From an uncultured Pseudobutyrivibrio sp. (lineage in GTDB: Bacteria; Bacillota; Clostridia; Lachnospirales; Lachnospiraceae): DNA of 64,000 bases. Positions 17,060-24,877 of this stretch are shown piece after piece. Position 1 is the stretch's first letter. Every line of letters begins with the position of its first letter. Made by a program: the position numbers and the translations under genes. The stretch spans positions 1 to 64,000 of the forward strand of contig URCQ01000011.1 of assembly GCA_900546435.1 (NCBI GenBank), given 5' to 3'. Under the pieces are notes generated by a model. That model did no database searches, was not told the DNA's origin, and was given only the letters and a program-made list of their open reading frames with translations.

Positions 17060-17118
17060 AAGGCAATATGGGTGCAATGCATGTACCACAAGAAGGAATG
17101 AAGGTTAAGGAGAAAAAC

Positions 17119-19689
17119 ATGGGACTGTTTGACAAGATATTTGGAACACATAGTGAACATGAGTTAAAGCGAATTTATCCGATTGTAGATAAGATCGAGA
17201 GTATGCGAGACGATATGGTTGCGCTCAGCGACGAGGAATTACGTGCTAAGACGGACGAATACAAAAAGCGCTTAGCAGAGGGGGAGACGCTGGATGATCT
17301 GTTGCCGGAAGCATATGCGACGGTGCGCGAAGCAGCCCGCCGTGTGCTTGGTATGGAGCATTTCCGTGTGCAGTTGATTGGTGGTGTTATTCTTCACCAG
17401 GGACGTATCGCGGAGATGAAGACTGGTGAAGGTAAGACACTTGTTTCTACTTTGCCGGCATATTTGAATGCGCTGGAAGGACAGGGCGTTCATATTGTAA
17501 CAGTCAATGATTATCTGGCAAAACGTGATGCGGAATGGATGGGAAAAGTACATGAATTTCTCGGTTTGACGGTTGGTGTTGTGTTGAATGATATTTCACG
17601 CGAAGAGCGCCAGGCGGCTTACAATTGCGACATCACATATATTACCAATAACGAATTGGGATTTGATTATCTGCGTGACAACATGGTTGTGCAGCAGGAA
17701 CAGCTCGTACAGCGTGGATTGCATTATGCCATCATTGATGAGGTCGATTCCGTACTTATTGATGAGGCGAGAACACCACTTATTATTTCCGGACAGAGTA
17801 ACAAATCAACCAAGTTATATGAATTGTGCGATATGCTTGCAAAGCAGTTAAAACGTGGCGAAGATTTACCGGAATTTTCCAAGATGGATGCGATCATGGG
17901 AATCGAGCAGGAAGAGACGGGCGATTTCATTGTTAACGAAAAAGATAAGGTTGTCAGCCTGACGCAGGAAGGAACAAAAAAAGTGGAAGAGTTCTTCCAT
18001 ATTGATAACTTATCTGATCCAGAGAACTTAGAGTTACAGCATAATGTGATTCTGGCACTCCGTGCAAATAATCTGATGTTCCGCGATCAGGATTACGTGG
18101 TATCGGATGATCAGGTACTGATTGTAGATAGTTTTACCGGTCGTATTATGCCGGGCCGTCGTTATTCAGATGGGTTGCATCAGGCGATTGAAGCAAAAGA
18201 ACATGTGCAGGTGAAGCGTGAGAGCATGACGCTTGCAAATATTACATTCCAGAACTTCTTTAACAAGTACGACAAGAAGAGTGGTATGACGGGTACTGCC
18301 CTGACAGAAGAACAGGAATTCCGTGATATTTATGGTATGGACGTTGTTGAAATTCCGACAAACAAGCCAGTTGCCAGAAAAGATCTCGATGATGCCGTAT
18401 ATAAGACAAAAAAAGAAAAATACCATGCTGTTGTTGAGGAAGTAAAGGAAGCCTATGCAAAAGGACAGCCGGTATTGGTTGGTACCATTACGATTGATAT
18501 TTCAGAAGAAATCAGCAGACTTCTTAGCAAGGAAGGCATTCCACATAATGTGTTAAATGCAAAATTCCATGAGAAGGAAGCGCAGATTGTAGCAGAAGCA
18601 GGCCGTCATGGAGCGGTTACCATTGCAACAAACATGGCTGGTCGTGGTACGGATATTAAGCTGGATGATGAAGCTAAGGCAGCGGGCGGTTTGAAAATCG
18701 TTGGTACAGAGCGTCATGAATCCCGCCGTATTGATAACCAGTTGCGTGGTCGTGCAGGTCGTCAGGGAGATCCAGGACAATCACAGTTCTTCATTTCTCT
18801 GGAAGATGATCTGATGCGTTTGTTTGGATCTGAGAAATTAATTACCATGTTCAATTCTCTGGGCGTTCCGGAAAATGAACAGATTCAGCATAAGATGTTG
18901 AGTGATGCCATCGAAAAGGCACAGAAAAAGATCGAGAGTAACAACTTCGGTATTCGTAAGAACTTGCTGGAGTACGATCAGGTTATGAATGAGCAGAGAG
19001 AATTGATTTACGCACAGCGCCGTCGTGTTCTTGAAGGTGAGAACATGAAAGATCAGATCCTTTCTATGATTGCAGATAAAGTCAGCGATAGCGTAAATAT
19101 GTGCTGTACCGATGAAGTGGCAGCAGAAGATTGGGATCTTGCAGAACTCAATCGTGTTATCCGTCAGATTATTCCATTGCAGCCAATTACATCAGAGACA
19201 TTAGAAGGCGTAAAAAATACAAAACAATTGATCGACAAGTTGACGGAAGAAGCAAATAGCTTATATGCTGCGAAGGAAGCTGAATTCCCAACACCGGACG
19301 CATTCCGTGAGATTGAACGTGTCATATTGCTGCGTGTAATCGACCGTAAGTGGATGGAAGAAATCGATGATATGGATCAGCTGCGTCAGGGTATTGGTAT
19401 GCAGGCATTTGCACAGCGTAACCCAATCGATGAATATAAGATGGCAAGTTATGATATGTTAGATGCCATGAACGAAGCCATTCGTACCGAGACAGTACAG
19501 ATGCTTTATCGTATCCGTATTGAGAAAAAGGTGGAACGTGAAGAGGTGGCAAAAGTTACCGGAACGAACAAGGATGAGACTGCAACAAAGGCACCAAAGA
19601 AGCGTGCCAACGTTAAGGTATATCCAAACGATCCATGTCCATGCGGCAGCGGTTTGAAATATAAGCAGTGCTGTGGACGTAAAGCATAA
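17119..19689 (+). CDS. secA: Preprotein translocase ATPase SecA
   Basis: SecA motor of 856 residues that drives preproteins through SecYEG at the inner face of the membrane. Visible: nucleotide-binding loop MKTGEGKTLVS, DEAD-like box IIDEVDSVLID, preprotein-binding region, second motor domain (GRGTDIKL...GRAGRQGDPGQSQFF), helical wing and scaffold, and a C-terminal SEC-C zinc motif (NDPCPCGSGLKYKQCCGRKA) that binds SecB or ribosomes in other species. The frame is open from 17068, but AAGGAG just before 17119 and the standard MGLFDKIFG start decide the ATG. It has its own promoter and a terminator. Confidence 0.97.
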   Translation: MGLFDKIFGTHSEHELKRIYPIVDKIESMRDDMVALSDEELRAKTDEYKKRLAEGETLDDLLPEAYATVREAARRVLGMEHFRVQLIGGVILHQGRIAEMKTGEGKTLVSTLPAYLNALEGQGVHIVTVNDYLAKRDAEWMGKVHEFLGLTVGVVLNDISREERQAAYNCDITYITNNELGFDYLRDNMVVQQEQLVQRGLHYAIIDEVDSVLIDEARTPLIISGQSNKSTKLYELCDMLAKQLKRGEDLPEFSKMDAIMGIEQEETGDFIVNEKDKVVSLTQEGTKKVEEFFHIDNLSDPENLELQHNVILALRANNLMFRDQDYVVSDDQVLIVDSFTGRIMPGRRYSDGLHQAIEAKEHVQVKRESMTLANITFQNFFNKYDKKSGMTGTALTEEQEFRDIYGMDVVEIPTNKPVARKDLDDAVYKTKKEKYHAVVEEVKEAYAKGQPVLVGTITIDISEEISRLLSKEGIPHNVLNAKFHEKEAQIVAEAGRHGAVTIATNMAGRGTDIKLDDEAKAAGGLKIVGTERHESRRIDNQLRGRAGRQGDPGQSQFFISLEDDLMRLFGSEKLITMFNSLGVPENEQIQHKMLSDAIEKAQKKIESNNFGIRKNLLEYDQVMNEQRELIYAQRRRVLEGENMKDQILSMIADKVSDSVNMCCTDEVAAEDWDLAELNRVIRQIIPLQPITSETLEGVKNTKQLIDKLTEEANSLYAAKEAEFPTPDAFREIERVILLRVIDRKWMEEIDDMDQLRQGIGMQAFAQRNPIDEYKMASYDMLDAMNEAIRTETVQMLYRIRIEKKVEREEVAKVTGTNKDETATKAPKKRANVKVYPNDPCPCGSGLKYKQCCGRKA

Positions 19690-19763
19690 GCTGTCTGTTG
19701 CAAGGCTTCTTGCATGAGACAAAAGAAATGAATGAAGAAAATGACGATTAAGGTCAAAAAAGA

Positions 19764-19800
19764 GGAAGTACATTTCGGTGATGAATGTACTTCCTTTTTT
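19764..19800 (+). terminator. Rho-independent terminator after secA
   Basis: Perfect stem GGAAGTACATT (19764-19774)/AATGTACTTCC (19784-19794) and a run of T beyond 19794. Confidence 0.9.
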
Positions 19801-19866
19801 TGACAAAAATCCAGAGGGTTTGCATGCATCATTATCATCATATGCAGGATAATCTGCAGGATAGAA

Positions 19867-19941
19867 TGGTACGCTTGTTTCTTCTGCAGCAGGATCCGCA
19901 GGAGGATGTTACGGTGCGCTTGTTTCTTCTACAACAGGATC
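19867..19941 (-). repeat. Imperfect tandem repeat at the yitT 3' end
   Basis: A 45-base unit occurs twice (around 19867-19896 and 19912-19941; 26 of the first 30 bases or so match by eye). In the yitT frame it encodes DPVVEETSAP before the stop and DPAAEETSVP after it. The reading frame stays open for over 30 codons beyond the stop. Confidence 0.6.
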
Positions 19942-20796
19942 TGGCGCAGATGGATACGTAAAGCCTTCTCCAACAACGGCACTTACACGATTGACAACCA
20001 TAAAAGCGGTAGGATCCATTTCGTGGACAACACGTTCTACACGGCTTAACTGACGGCTGGAGATGACAGACATAACTACTTCCACATCTTTGCCGAGATA
20101 ACCGGAACGACCTTTCATCATTGTGACACCGCGGTCGAGATCGCGCAGGATGAACTGGCGGATTTCGTCGCTCTTTTCCGATACAATCTGAACTTCTACA
20201 CGGCTCTTACCAATCAGACTGATCTTTTCAATCAGCACAGAATAAACAATCACGAGTACAACACCGTAGAGCACATTGTCGCCCGGTGTCTGTAAAGCCT
20301 GTAGAGCCAGGATGATAAAATCGACCATATATACGCCGGTAGAAAGTGGTAAACGCAGATATTTGTTCATAATCAGTGGTGGAATGTCCATACCTCCGGA
20401 GGAAGCGCCTGCACGGATGACAAGTCCTACACCGGTACCAATGAGGATACCACCCATGATGGTACATAGGAAAATATCATTGGTCAGCGACTGTCCGTGG
20501 AGTACATGCTCCATAACAGCCATCGATAATGGATAACAAAATGTACTTAAAATGGTGGAAATTGCAAAACGCTTTCCAAGAATAATAAGGCCGACCAAAA
20601 GCATAATGGCATTGATAATAAAGACGTATACGGAGGTCGGAATACCCGTCTGTCTGCTCAGAAACAGGCCAATACCCGATGTACCTCCGGTAATCAGGCC
20701 GGAGCCGGATACAAATAAAACGAAACCGGCAGAGTCTAAAATATTTCCGATTAGAATCATAATCAATCGAATGATTTCTTTGGATTTTTTGTTCAT
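19909..20796 (-). CDS. YitT family membrane protein
   Basis: A 295-residue protein with five to six membrane segments in the first 170 residues (for example ILIGNILDSAGFVLFVSGSG, VYVFIINAIMLLVGLIILG) and a cytoplasmic DUF2179 domain at the end (SEKSDEIRQFILRDLDRGVTMMKGRSGYLG...VVMSVISSRQLSRVERVV). This is the YitT/YpjC/YqfU family, abundant in Firmicutes, with unknown transport function. The C-terminal tail EETSAP is followed, after the stop, by in-frame sequence repeating the tail, suggesting a shortened protein. It runs convergent to secA. Confidence 0.88.
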   Translation of the reverse strand: MNKKSKEIIRLIMILIGNILDSAGFVLFVSGSGLITGGTSGIGLFLSRQTGIPTSVYVFIINAIMLLVGLIILGKRFAISTILSTFCYPLSMAVMEHVLHGQSLTNDIFLCTIMGGILIGTGVGLVIRAGASSGGMDIPPLIMNKYLRLPLSTGVYMVDFIILALQALQTPGDNVLYGVVLVIVYSVLIEKISLIGKSRVEVQIVSEKSDEIRQFILRDLDRGVTMMKGRSGYLGKDVEVVMSVISSRQLSRVERVVHEMDPTAFMVVNRVSAVVGEGFTYPSAPDPVVEETSAP

Positions 20797-20924
20797 GTTA
20801 ATGTCCTTTCTATCCTATATAAAATGGTTATGTTTGGGGGTATGTATTAGATATGTGCATAAATGCAAAAAACATCACATGTCTGCTATTATATGACAAA
20901 ACAGGGGAAAATAACAATAGTGTA

Positions 20925-20949
20925 TCTATATACTTCGGAAAATGTTTGC
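20925..20949 (+). repeat. Left copy of uvrB promoter-region sequence
   Basis: The stretch 20925-20949 (TCTATATACTTCGGAAAATG and five more bases) repeats 27111-27136 with one base missing. After it, the left copy has about 130 unrelated bases where the right copy has the -10 box, and homology resumes at about 21084 (AAAAGGAACATGATAAAAGT). Confidence 0.75.
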
Positions 20950-21083
20950 AGTTTTTGGCTAGCTGTCCTTTTGTTTATTTCTGCCTGTGCTTCTTAAGAA
21001 GTTTTGTTACGAGTGTCTATGTGGGTATGAGAGAAGAAAAAGCAGGCGTGATACCCAGACAAGGCCCCCATAATCACCGAAAA
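20950..21083. other. Sequence replacing the uvrB -10 region in the left copy
   Basis: About 130 bases with no gene, containing the palindrome CTTCTTAAGAAG (about 20991-21002). This segment has no counterpart upstream of the intact uvrB and removes the TATAAT, so the uvrB fragment downstream is probably not expressed from this promoter. Confidence 0.45.
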
Positions 21084-21118
21084 AAGGAACATGATAAAAG
21101 TGGAATCAGGAGTAGGAT

Positions 21119-21391
21119 ATGGATCATTTTGAATTGCATTCTAAGTTTGAACCGACTGGCAATCAGCCGCAGGCAATTGCGGAGCTTGTGAAAGGGTTTC
21201 GCGAGGAAAATCGGTGCCAGACACTTCTTGGTGTGACTGGTTCAGGTAAGACGTTTACAATCGCAAATGTAATACAACAACTGAATAAGCCAACGCTTAT
21301 CATTGCACACAACAAGACGCTTGCGATGCAGTTGTATGGTGAATTCAATGAGGTTTTCCCGAACAATGCGGTGGAATACGTTGTTCCCTAG
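21119..21391 (+). pseudogene. uvrB: 5' fragment of uvrB (truncated duplicate)
   Basis: Encodes 90 residues matching the start of UvrB (MDHFELHSKFEPTG, P-loop GVTGSGKT, AHNKTLA) up to AVEYVVP and a stop. The complete gene lies at 27188. By hand count about 27 of the first 262 bases differ (roughly 90% identity), and the well-conserved GDQPQAI motif is changed to GNQPQAI. Similarity ends sharply near 21384, corresponding to codon 88 of the full gene. It has the upstream ribosome binding region but has lost the -10 promoter element. It marks the left edge of the defence island. Confidence 0.9.
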
Positions 21392-21395
21392 CATG

Positions 21396-21519
21396 AAAAA
21401 GTCACAAAACAGGTAGTATCTTGTGGTATGTGGGTGGTTGAATATCCAGATGTTGTGGAAGCGGTAGTGGTGAGAGTATAGGTAAAAAGTGGGTGGATGA
21501 AGAGGGTTTGTGACTTTTT
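21396..21519. repeat. 13-base inverted repeat bounding a 124-base segment
   Basis: AAAAAGTCACAAA (21396-21408) and its perfect reverse complement TTTGTGACTTTTT (21507-21519), 98 bases apart, starting five bases after the uvrB fragment stop. The interior is GT-rich on the plus strand with no long ORF. It could be a small non-autonomous element or a structured RNA; no clear target duplication is seen. Confidence 0.5.
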
Positions 21520-21576
21520 ATCGCCTGCTTTTTTGATTATAGAATTTGAAAAAATGATGTATAGGGGTTGAAGGGT

Positions 21577-21585
21577 TGGTATAAT
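21577..21585 (+). promoter_or_regulatory. Extended -10 promoter of the AbiG-like pair
   Basis: TG at 21577-21578 with TATAAT at 21580-21585, 71 bases before the first gene of the pair; no good -35 box. Confidence 0.45.
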
Positions 21586-21656
21586 AAACATAGAAAAGTG
21601 CAGTGGGTTAGGAAAGGTATAAATAGAAGTTACGAAGGCTAGAGGAGTTTTGTTGT

Positions 21657-22577
21657 ATGGGAAAAATAGATTTAAGATATGATGATTACGCTCAGAGTGC
21701 AAATACAATATTTAATTTTATGAAGAAATCAGAGTATTTGAAAGAAATTTTAGAAAAGAAAGCCATTATACCGAGGTATTGTAAAGAAAATTTAGAGTAT
21801 CTTAATATACATAATGGGGATATTGTTTTCCCGGAAGCTATGGTATTACAGAAGTGTTTTTGTGACATCCCATTTCATAAACTTACAGAAAATTTTTACT
21901 TAAATCCAGTGGGAGAAATTTATTCAAATTTAAGTAGTGATGAGAAAAAGAGAATAAAGAATAATTATACGCATACGGACTTTTATGGTGAATATGGAAT
22001 TGCTTTTTCAAAAGAATGGGGAGAAAAGAATAATTTACAACCGATTCATTATTTGAATGAGCAATCACAATATACAAGATATTTTTCAGAAATAGTTGAA
22101 CAAGTTTTGAATACTGATAATGTATCAGACACGTATGTGGATGATATATTAGATAGATTATGCTTCATTAAACCTTTGAGAGGAATTATGAAAAGAAAAA
22201 ATAAAAAAGAAACTGGAGAAGAAATAGAAATAGAATTTCAAAAAAATTTTCATGACGAAAAAGAATGGAGATATGTTCCAGGCAGAGAAGCAGTAAGAAA
22301 TACAAATATCGAACGTGTTGTGGCAAATCAATATTTACTAGAGATGGACATTAATAGTAGGTTAAGTACAAGACAGTATGATAAGTTATGGTTACATTAC
22401 AATTACGAAGATATTCGATATATTATTGTTCCGAATGCAAGTGAACGTATTGATTTTATAAATACGATTTTGAGCATTCCAGAAGAACAATTTACTTCAG
22501 AAAGTGATATTATGACGCAGAAATACATTTTAATTAGTAAAATATTAGTATTAGCAGAAATAAGAAAGGATTGGTAA
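21657..22577 (+). CDS. AbiGi-like abortive infection antitoxin
   Basis: A 306-residue cytoplasmic protein resembling the AbiGi family (antitoxin partner of AbiG phage-resistance systems): the block EYGIAFSKEWGEKNNLQPIHYL and the later HDEKEWRYVPG...YLLEMD... and IRYIIVPN are typical. It is A+T-rich with codon use (AAA, ATA, AGA) unlike the flanking secA and uvr genes, which supports recent acquisition. The ATG follows AGAGGAG. The next gene starts one base after its stop, as expected for a coupled antitoxin-toxin pair. Family assignment is from memory of motifs and was not searched. Confidence 0.7.
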   Translation: MGKIDLRYDDYAQSANTIFNFMKKSEYLKEILEKKAIIPRYCKENLEYLNIHNGDIVFPEAMVLQKCFCDIPFHKLTENFYLNPVGEIYSNLSSDEKKRIKNNYTHTDFYGEYGIAFSKEWGEKNNLQPIHYLNEQSQYTRYFSEIVEQVLNTDNVSDTYVDDILDRLCFIKPLRGIMKRKNKKETGEEIEIEFQKNFHDEKEWRYVPGREAVRNTNIERVVANQYLLEMDINSRLSTRQYDKLWLHYNYEDIRYIIVPNASERIDFINTILSIPEEQFTSESDIMTQKYILISKILVLAEIRKDW

Positions 22578-22578
22578 A

Positions 22579-23664
22579 ATGGGTAATAAATTGAAAGAGG
22601 TATTTTCTAATCAAGAGATTTCGTATAAAGGAAAAATTAGTTTTAAGAATAAAGAAGCGTATGAGGATTTTATTGAAGCATTAAATAGTGTACAAGAAGA
22701 GGGACGAACAATAAGGGTTAATGGAGTGACAGATATTGAAACTTCTGTCCAAACAGGGAACAATATTTATCCTATTTCCGAACAAGAAGAAATTGTAGAC
22801 GTTATAATAGGACCATCAAAGGAAAAAGTTACATTTAATATTGATACAGAGTTAGGCAAAAGGGATATAAATTTTAGCAGATTCCATACGAATGATAATA
22901 TTGTACTTGAAACAAAACAAGATGAAATTGTATATTTGAAAATTGTACTGGAGAAAGGAACGGGAAAAAGTAAAATCACGTATCGAGCACAGCCTGAAAA
23001 AGCTAAAAGTATAAATGAAATAATTGAACATTATAACATGATGGTAGCGTTTTTTGACAGATTGTTTAAACAGCCAATAGAAGCTATAAAGAAAGATACG
23101 CAAATAAAAGAATGGAATTCCATAAAATCTATGAAAAAATATTTTGAAGAAGCAATTTTACAGTACAAAAAATTGTATTTTGTGGAGCAAGAAGTGGAAA
23201 TTACTATTGATCCATCAAAACTTCAGCAAGATGAAGAAGAATGTTGGAGAGATACTGAAGAACTTTATATTATTTTAAAAAAGAAAATGCCAATAAGGAT
23301 TAATACTAAGTTAACAGAGATAAAGACCAATGATTTGAAAATTAATCAGCAAAAGGAGAATATAAAAGTTGGAACAGCATTAGATGTAACTTTTATAAAA
23401 AGAAAAGAGTTTTACTTATGGGGAGAGACTGTTGAAATTTATACGTCGAATCTTTTAACCAATGCTATTGTTAAAGAGATAATAGAACTTGAAAATGGAA
23501 CAACAAAAATTTCTTATGGAGAAGAAGATAGTAGACCTATGTTTATATCTTATAAAGGATTCAAAACAGAAAAAGAAGCGGAGAATGAAATGAAAAGTAT
23601 TATGGAGAACAAAGAAGCATATGTGAATGCAAAAAGATTATGGGAGTATCTGGCTGAAGAATAA
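22579..23664 (+). CDS. Probable AbiGii-like toxin
   Basis: A 361-residue protein without membrane segments or signal peptide, rich in Lys/Glu. Position directly after the AbiGi-like gene and its general look (beta-rich N-terminal half, the FDRLFKQPIEAIKKD helix in the middle, a C-terminal half with EVEITIDPSKL and KMPIRINTKLTEI) fit the AbiGii_2 group of putative abortive infection toxins. No catalytic motif of the DUF1814 nucleotidyltransferases used by classic AbiE/AbiG toxins is visible. The assignment therefore rests mainly on the neighbour. Confidence 0.5.
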   Translation: MGNKLKEVFSNQEISYKGKISFKNKEAYEDFIEALNSVQEEGRTIRVNGVTDIETSVQTGNNIYPISEQEEIVDVIIGPSKEKVTFNIDTELGKRDINFSRFHTNDNIVLETKQDEIVYLKIVLEKGTGKSKITYRAQPEKAKSINEIIEHYNMMVAFFDRLFKQPIEAIKKDTQIKEWNSIKSMKKYFEEAILQYKKLYFVEQEVEITIDPSKLQQDEEECWRDTEELYIILKKKMPIRINTKLTEIKTNDLKINQQKENIKVGTALDVTFIKRKEFYLWGETVEIYTSNLLTNAIVKEIIELENGTTKISYGEEDSRPMFISYKGFKTEKEAENEMKSIMENKEAYVNAKRLWEYLAEE

Positions 23665-23709
23665 AAATTTATAGGATATTACTGAGGTTACAAAGGAGTT
23701 AAGAGGTAT

Positions 23710-24162
23710 ATGGGGATAAAATTGAATGGAATATCTGTTCCAATTGGTGGAATATCTTGGGAATATACAGAATCTGGACAAAAAGGAATTCAAGAGATGT
23801 TCTACTATTTAGAATCAAAAAGATTGTTGATTAACCCGAAAGAGATGGAAAACAAGGAATGGAGTGAGAAATCAGCGATAGAAATAAAAAATAAGCTTGT
23901 AGATATACTTAGCAGATATAAATATGATCAAAATATAATAACAATAATTAAGCAAATGGTTGATGCATGTAATGAATTCTTAGATAATATGCAGAGGGTT
24001 GAAGTAAGAGGAATTCTTTATAAAAACTTGCAAAGTGATTGGGAAGATTTGGAATATGGAGTTGCTATGAAGAAATTTCGGAAAATTTTCCGAGATAATA
24101 TAAAATTACTTGCTGAAACTTATAATATAACTTTCTCTAAAGAAATTCCAAAAGAATATTAA
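23710..24162 (+). CDS. DUF6650-like small protein
   Basis: A 150-residue soluble protein. The N-terminus IKLNGISVPIGGISWEYTES and the later ...FLDNMQRV... and KKFRKIFRDNIKLLAETY blocks resemble DUF6650 proteins, which are mostly seen as lone genes of unknown function. It follows the AbiG-like pair after 45 bases in the same orientation and has a terminator after it, so the three genes may be one operon. Whether it is part of the same defence unit is unknown. Confidence 0.55.
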   Translation: MGIKLNGISVPIGGISWEYTESGQKGIQEMFYYLESKRLLINPKEMENKEWSEKSAIEIKNKLVDILSRYKYDQNIITIIKQMVDACNEFLDNMQRVEVRGILYKNLQSDWEDLEYGVAMKKFRKIFRDNIKLLAETYNITFSKEIPKEY

Positions 24163-24181
24163 TAGGGAAGTGTAATTACAT

Positions 24182-24218
24182 AGCCGATTGGTTCGCTAAG
24201 AATCCGTCGGCTTTTTTC
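24182..24218 (+). terminator. Terminator after the DUF6650-like gene
   Basis: Stem AGCCGA (24182-24187)/TCGGCT (24207-24212) followed by a T run to 24217. Confidence 0.7.
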
Positions 24219-24293
24219 ATGCCCATTTTTGTACATAGCCAGTCCCGTAAAAAGGATTGGCTATTAAATTTTTTCGAGGAAGGAGGAAACCAT

Positions 24294-24700
24294 ATGACCA
24301 AATGTAAAGTAATCGCCCTTGCAAATCAGAAGGGAGGAACAGCCAAGACCACAACTACATTAATGGATATTCTTGCATCATGAAACCATGATTCCGGCGT
24401 AGCGGAAACCAACATTCCGGACACGGAAACCACCTTTGATTGGCTTGATTACCATTAATAAGAAATAGAGGCAATGTCAAGCCCTGAGCCGCTTTGCGGG
24501 GCGTTAGCCGGCTTTACATTGGTGAGATTTCTTGTATTCTATATACTTGCCAATTGGTTTCCTTATCACCGGACAGTAAGGACATCTAAGCCGGAATATT
24601 CACGTTAAATCATGGGATTGGTCTTGCACATCAGGGGCGAAAAGTTTTATTGGTTGATGCTGATCCACAGGGAGACTTAACAACCGCATTAGTAAAATAG
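24294..24700 (+). pseudogene. Broken parA/soj-type ATPase of a mobile element
   Basis: A strong ribosome binding site (AGGAAGGAGGAAACC) precedes ATG at 24294. The frame reads MTKCKVIALANQKGGTAKTTTT, the deviant Walker A of ParA/MinD ATPases, then leaves homology at about 24360 and stops at 24381-24383. About 244 bases later, from 24604, a matching second part resumes: IGLAHQGRKVLLVDADPQGDLTTALVK, then a stop at 24698-24700. The rest of parA is missing. The gene was therefore interrupted by an insertion and truncated. ParA of this kind is common on integrative conjugative elements and plasmids of clostridia. Confidence 0.85.
24360..24603. mobile_element. 244-base insertion inside parA, insertion-sequence-end-like
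   Basis: Unrelated to parA and visibly more GC-rich. It contains two direct repeats of the form ATTCCGG-(3 to 5 bases)-CGGAAACCA at 24391-24411 and 24414-24432, and a GC-rich imperfect hairpin near 24482-24515. Arrays of short repeats next to an end are typical of IS21-type transposon ends, so this may be a terminal fragment of an insertion sequence. No transposase is encoded. Confidence 0.45.
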
Positions 24701-24817
24701 TGCCGATAAAAAAGCTGACTTATACATTGATATTATATGTATAACTCAAGATAAAATCACCCAAAATAGGAAAAAAGACAATAAATAACGAAAAAATCTC
24801 TAAATGAGCAAATTTTA

Positions 24818-24846
24818 TTGACTGAAAGAGGGGCAAAACGTATAAT
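24818..24846 (+). promoter_or_regulatory. Sigma-A promoter of the RloA/RloB pair
   Basis: TTGACT at 24818-24823, exactly 17 bases, TATAAT at 24841-24846; the AGGTGGAGGTG ribosome binding site of the next gene follows. Confidence 0.8.
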
Positions 24847-24877
24847 AAAGGTGAAATAAAGGTGGAGGTGTATAAGA

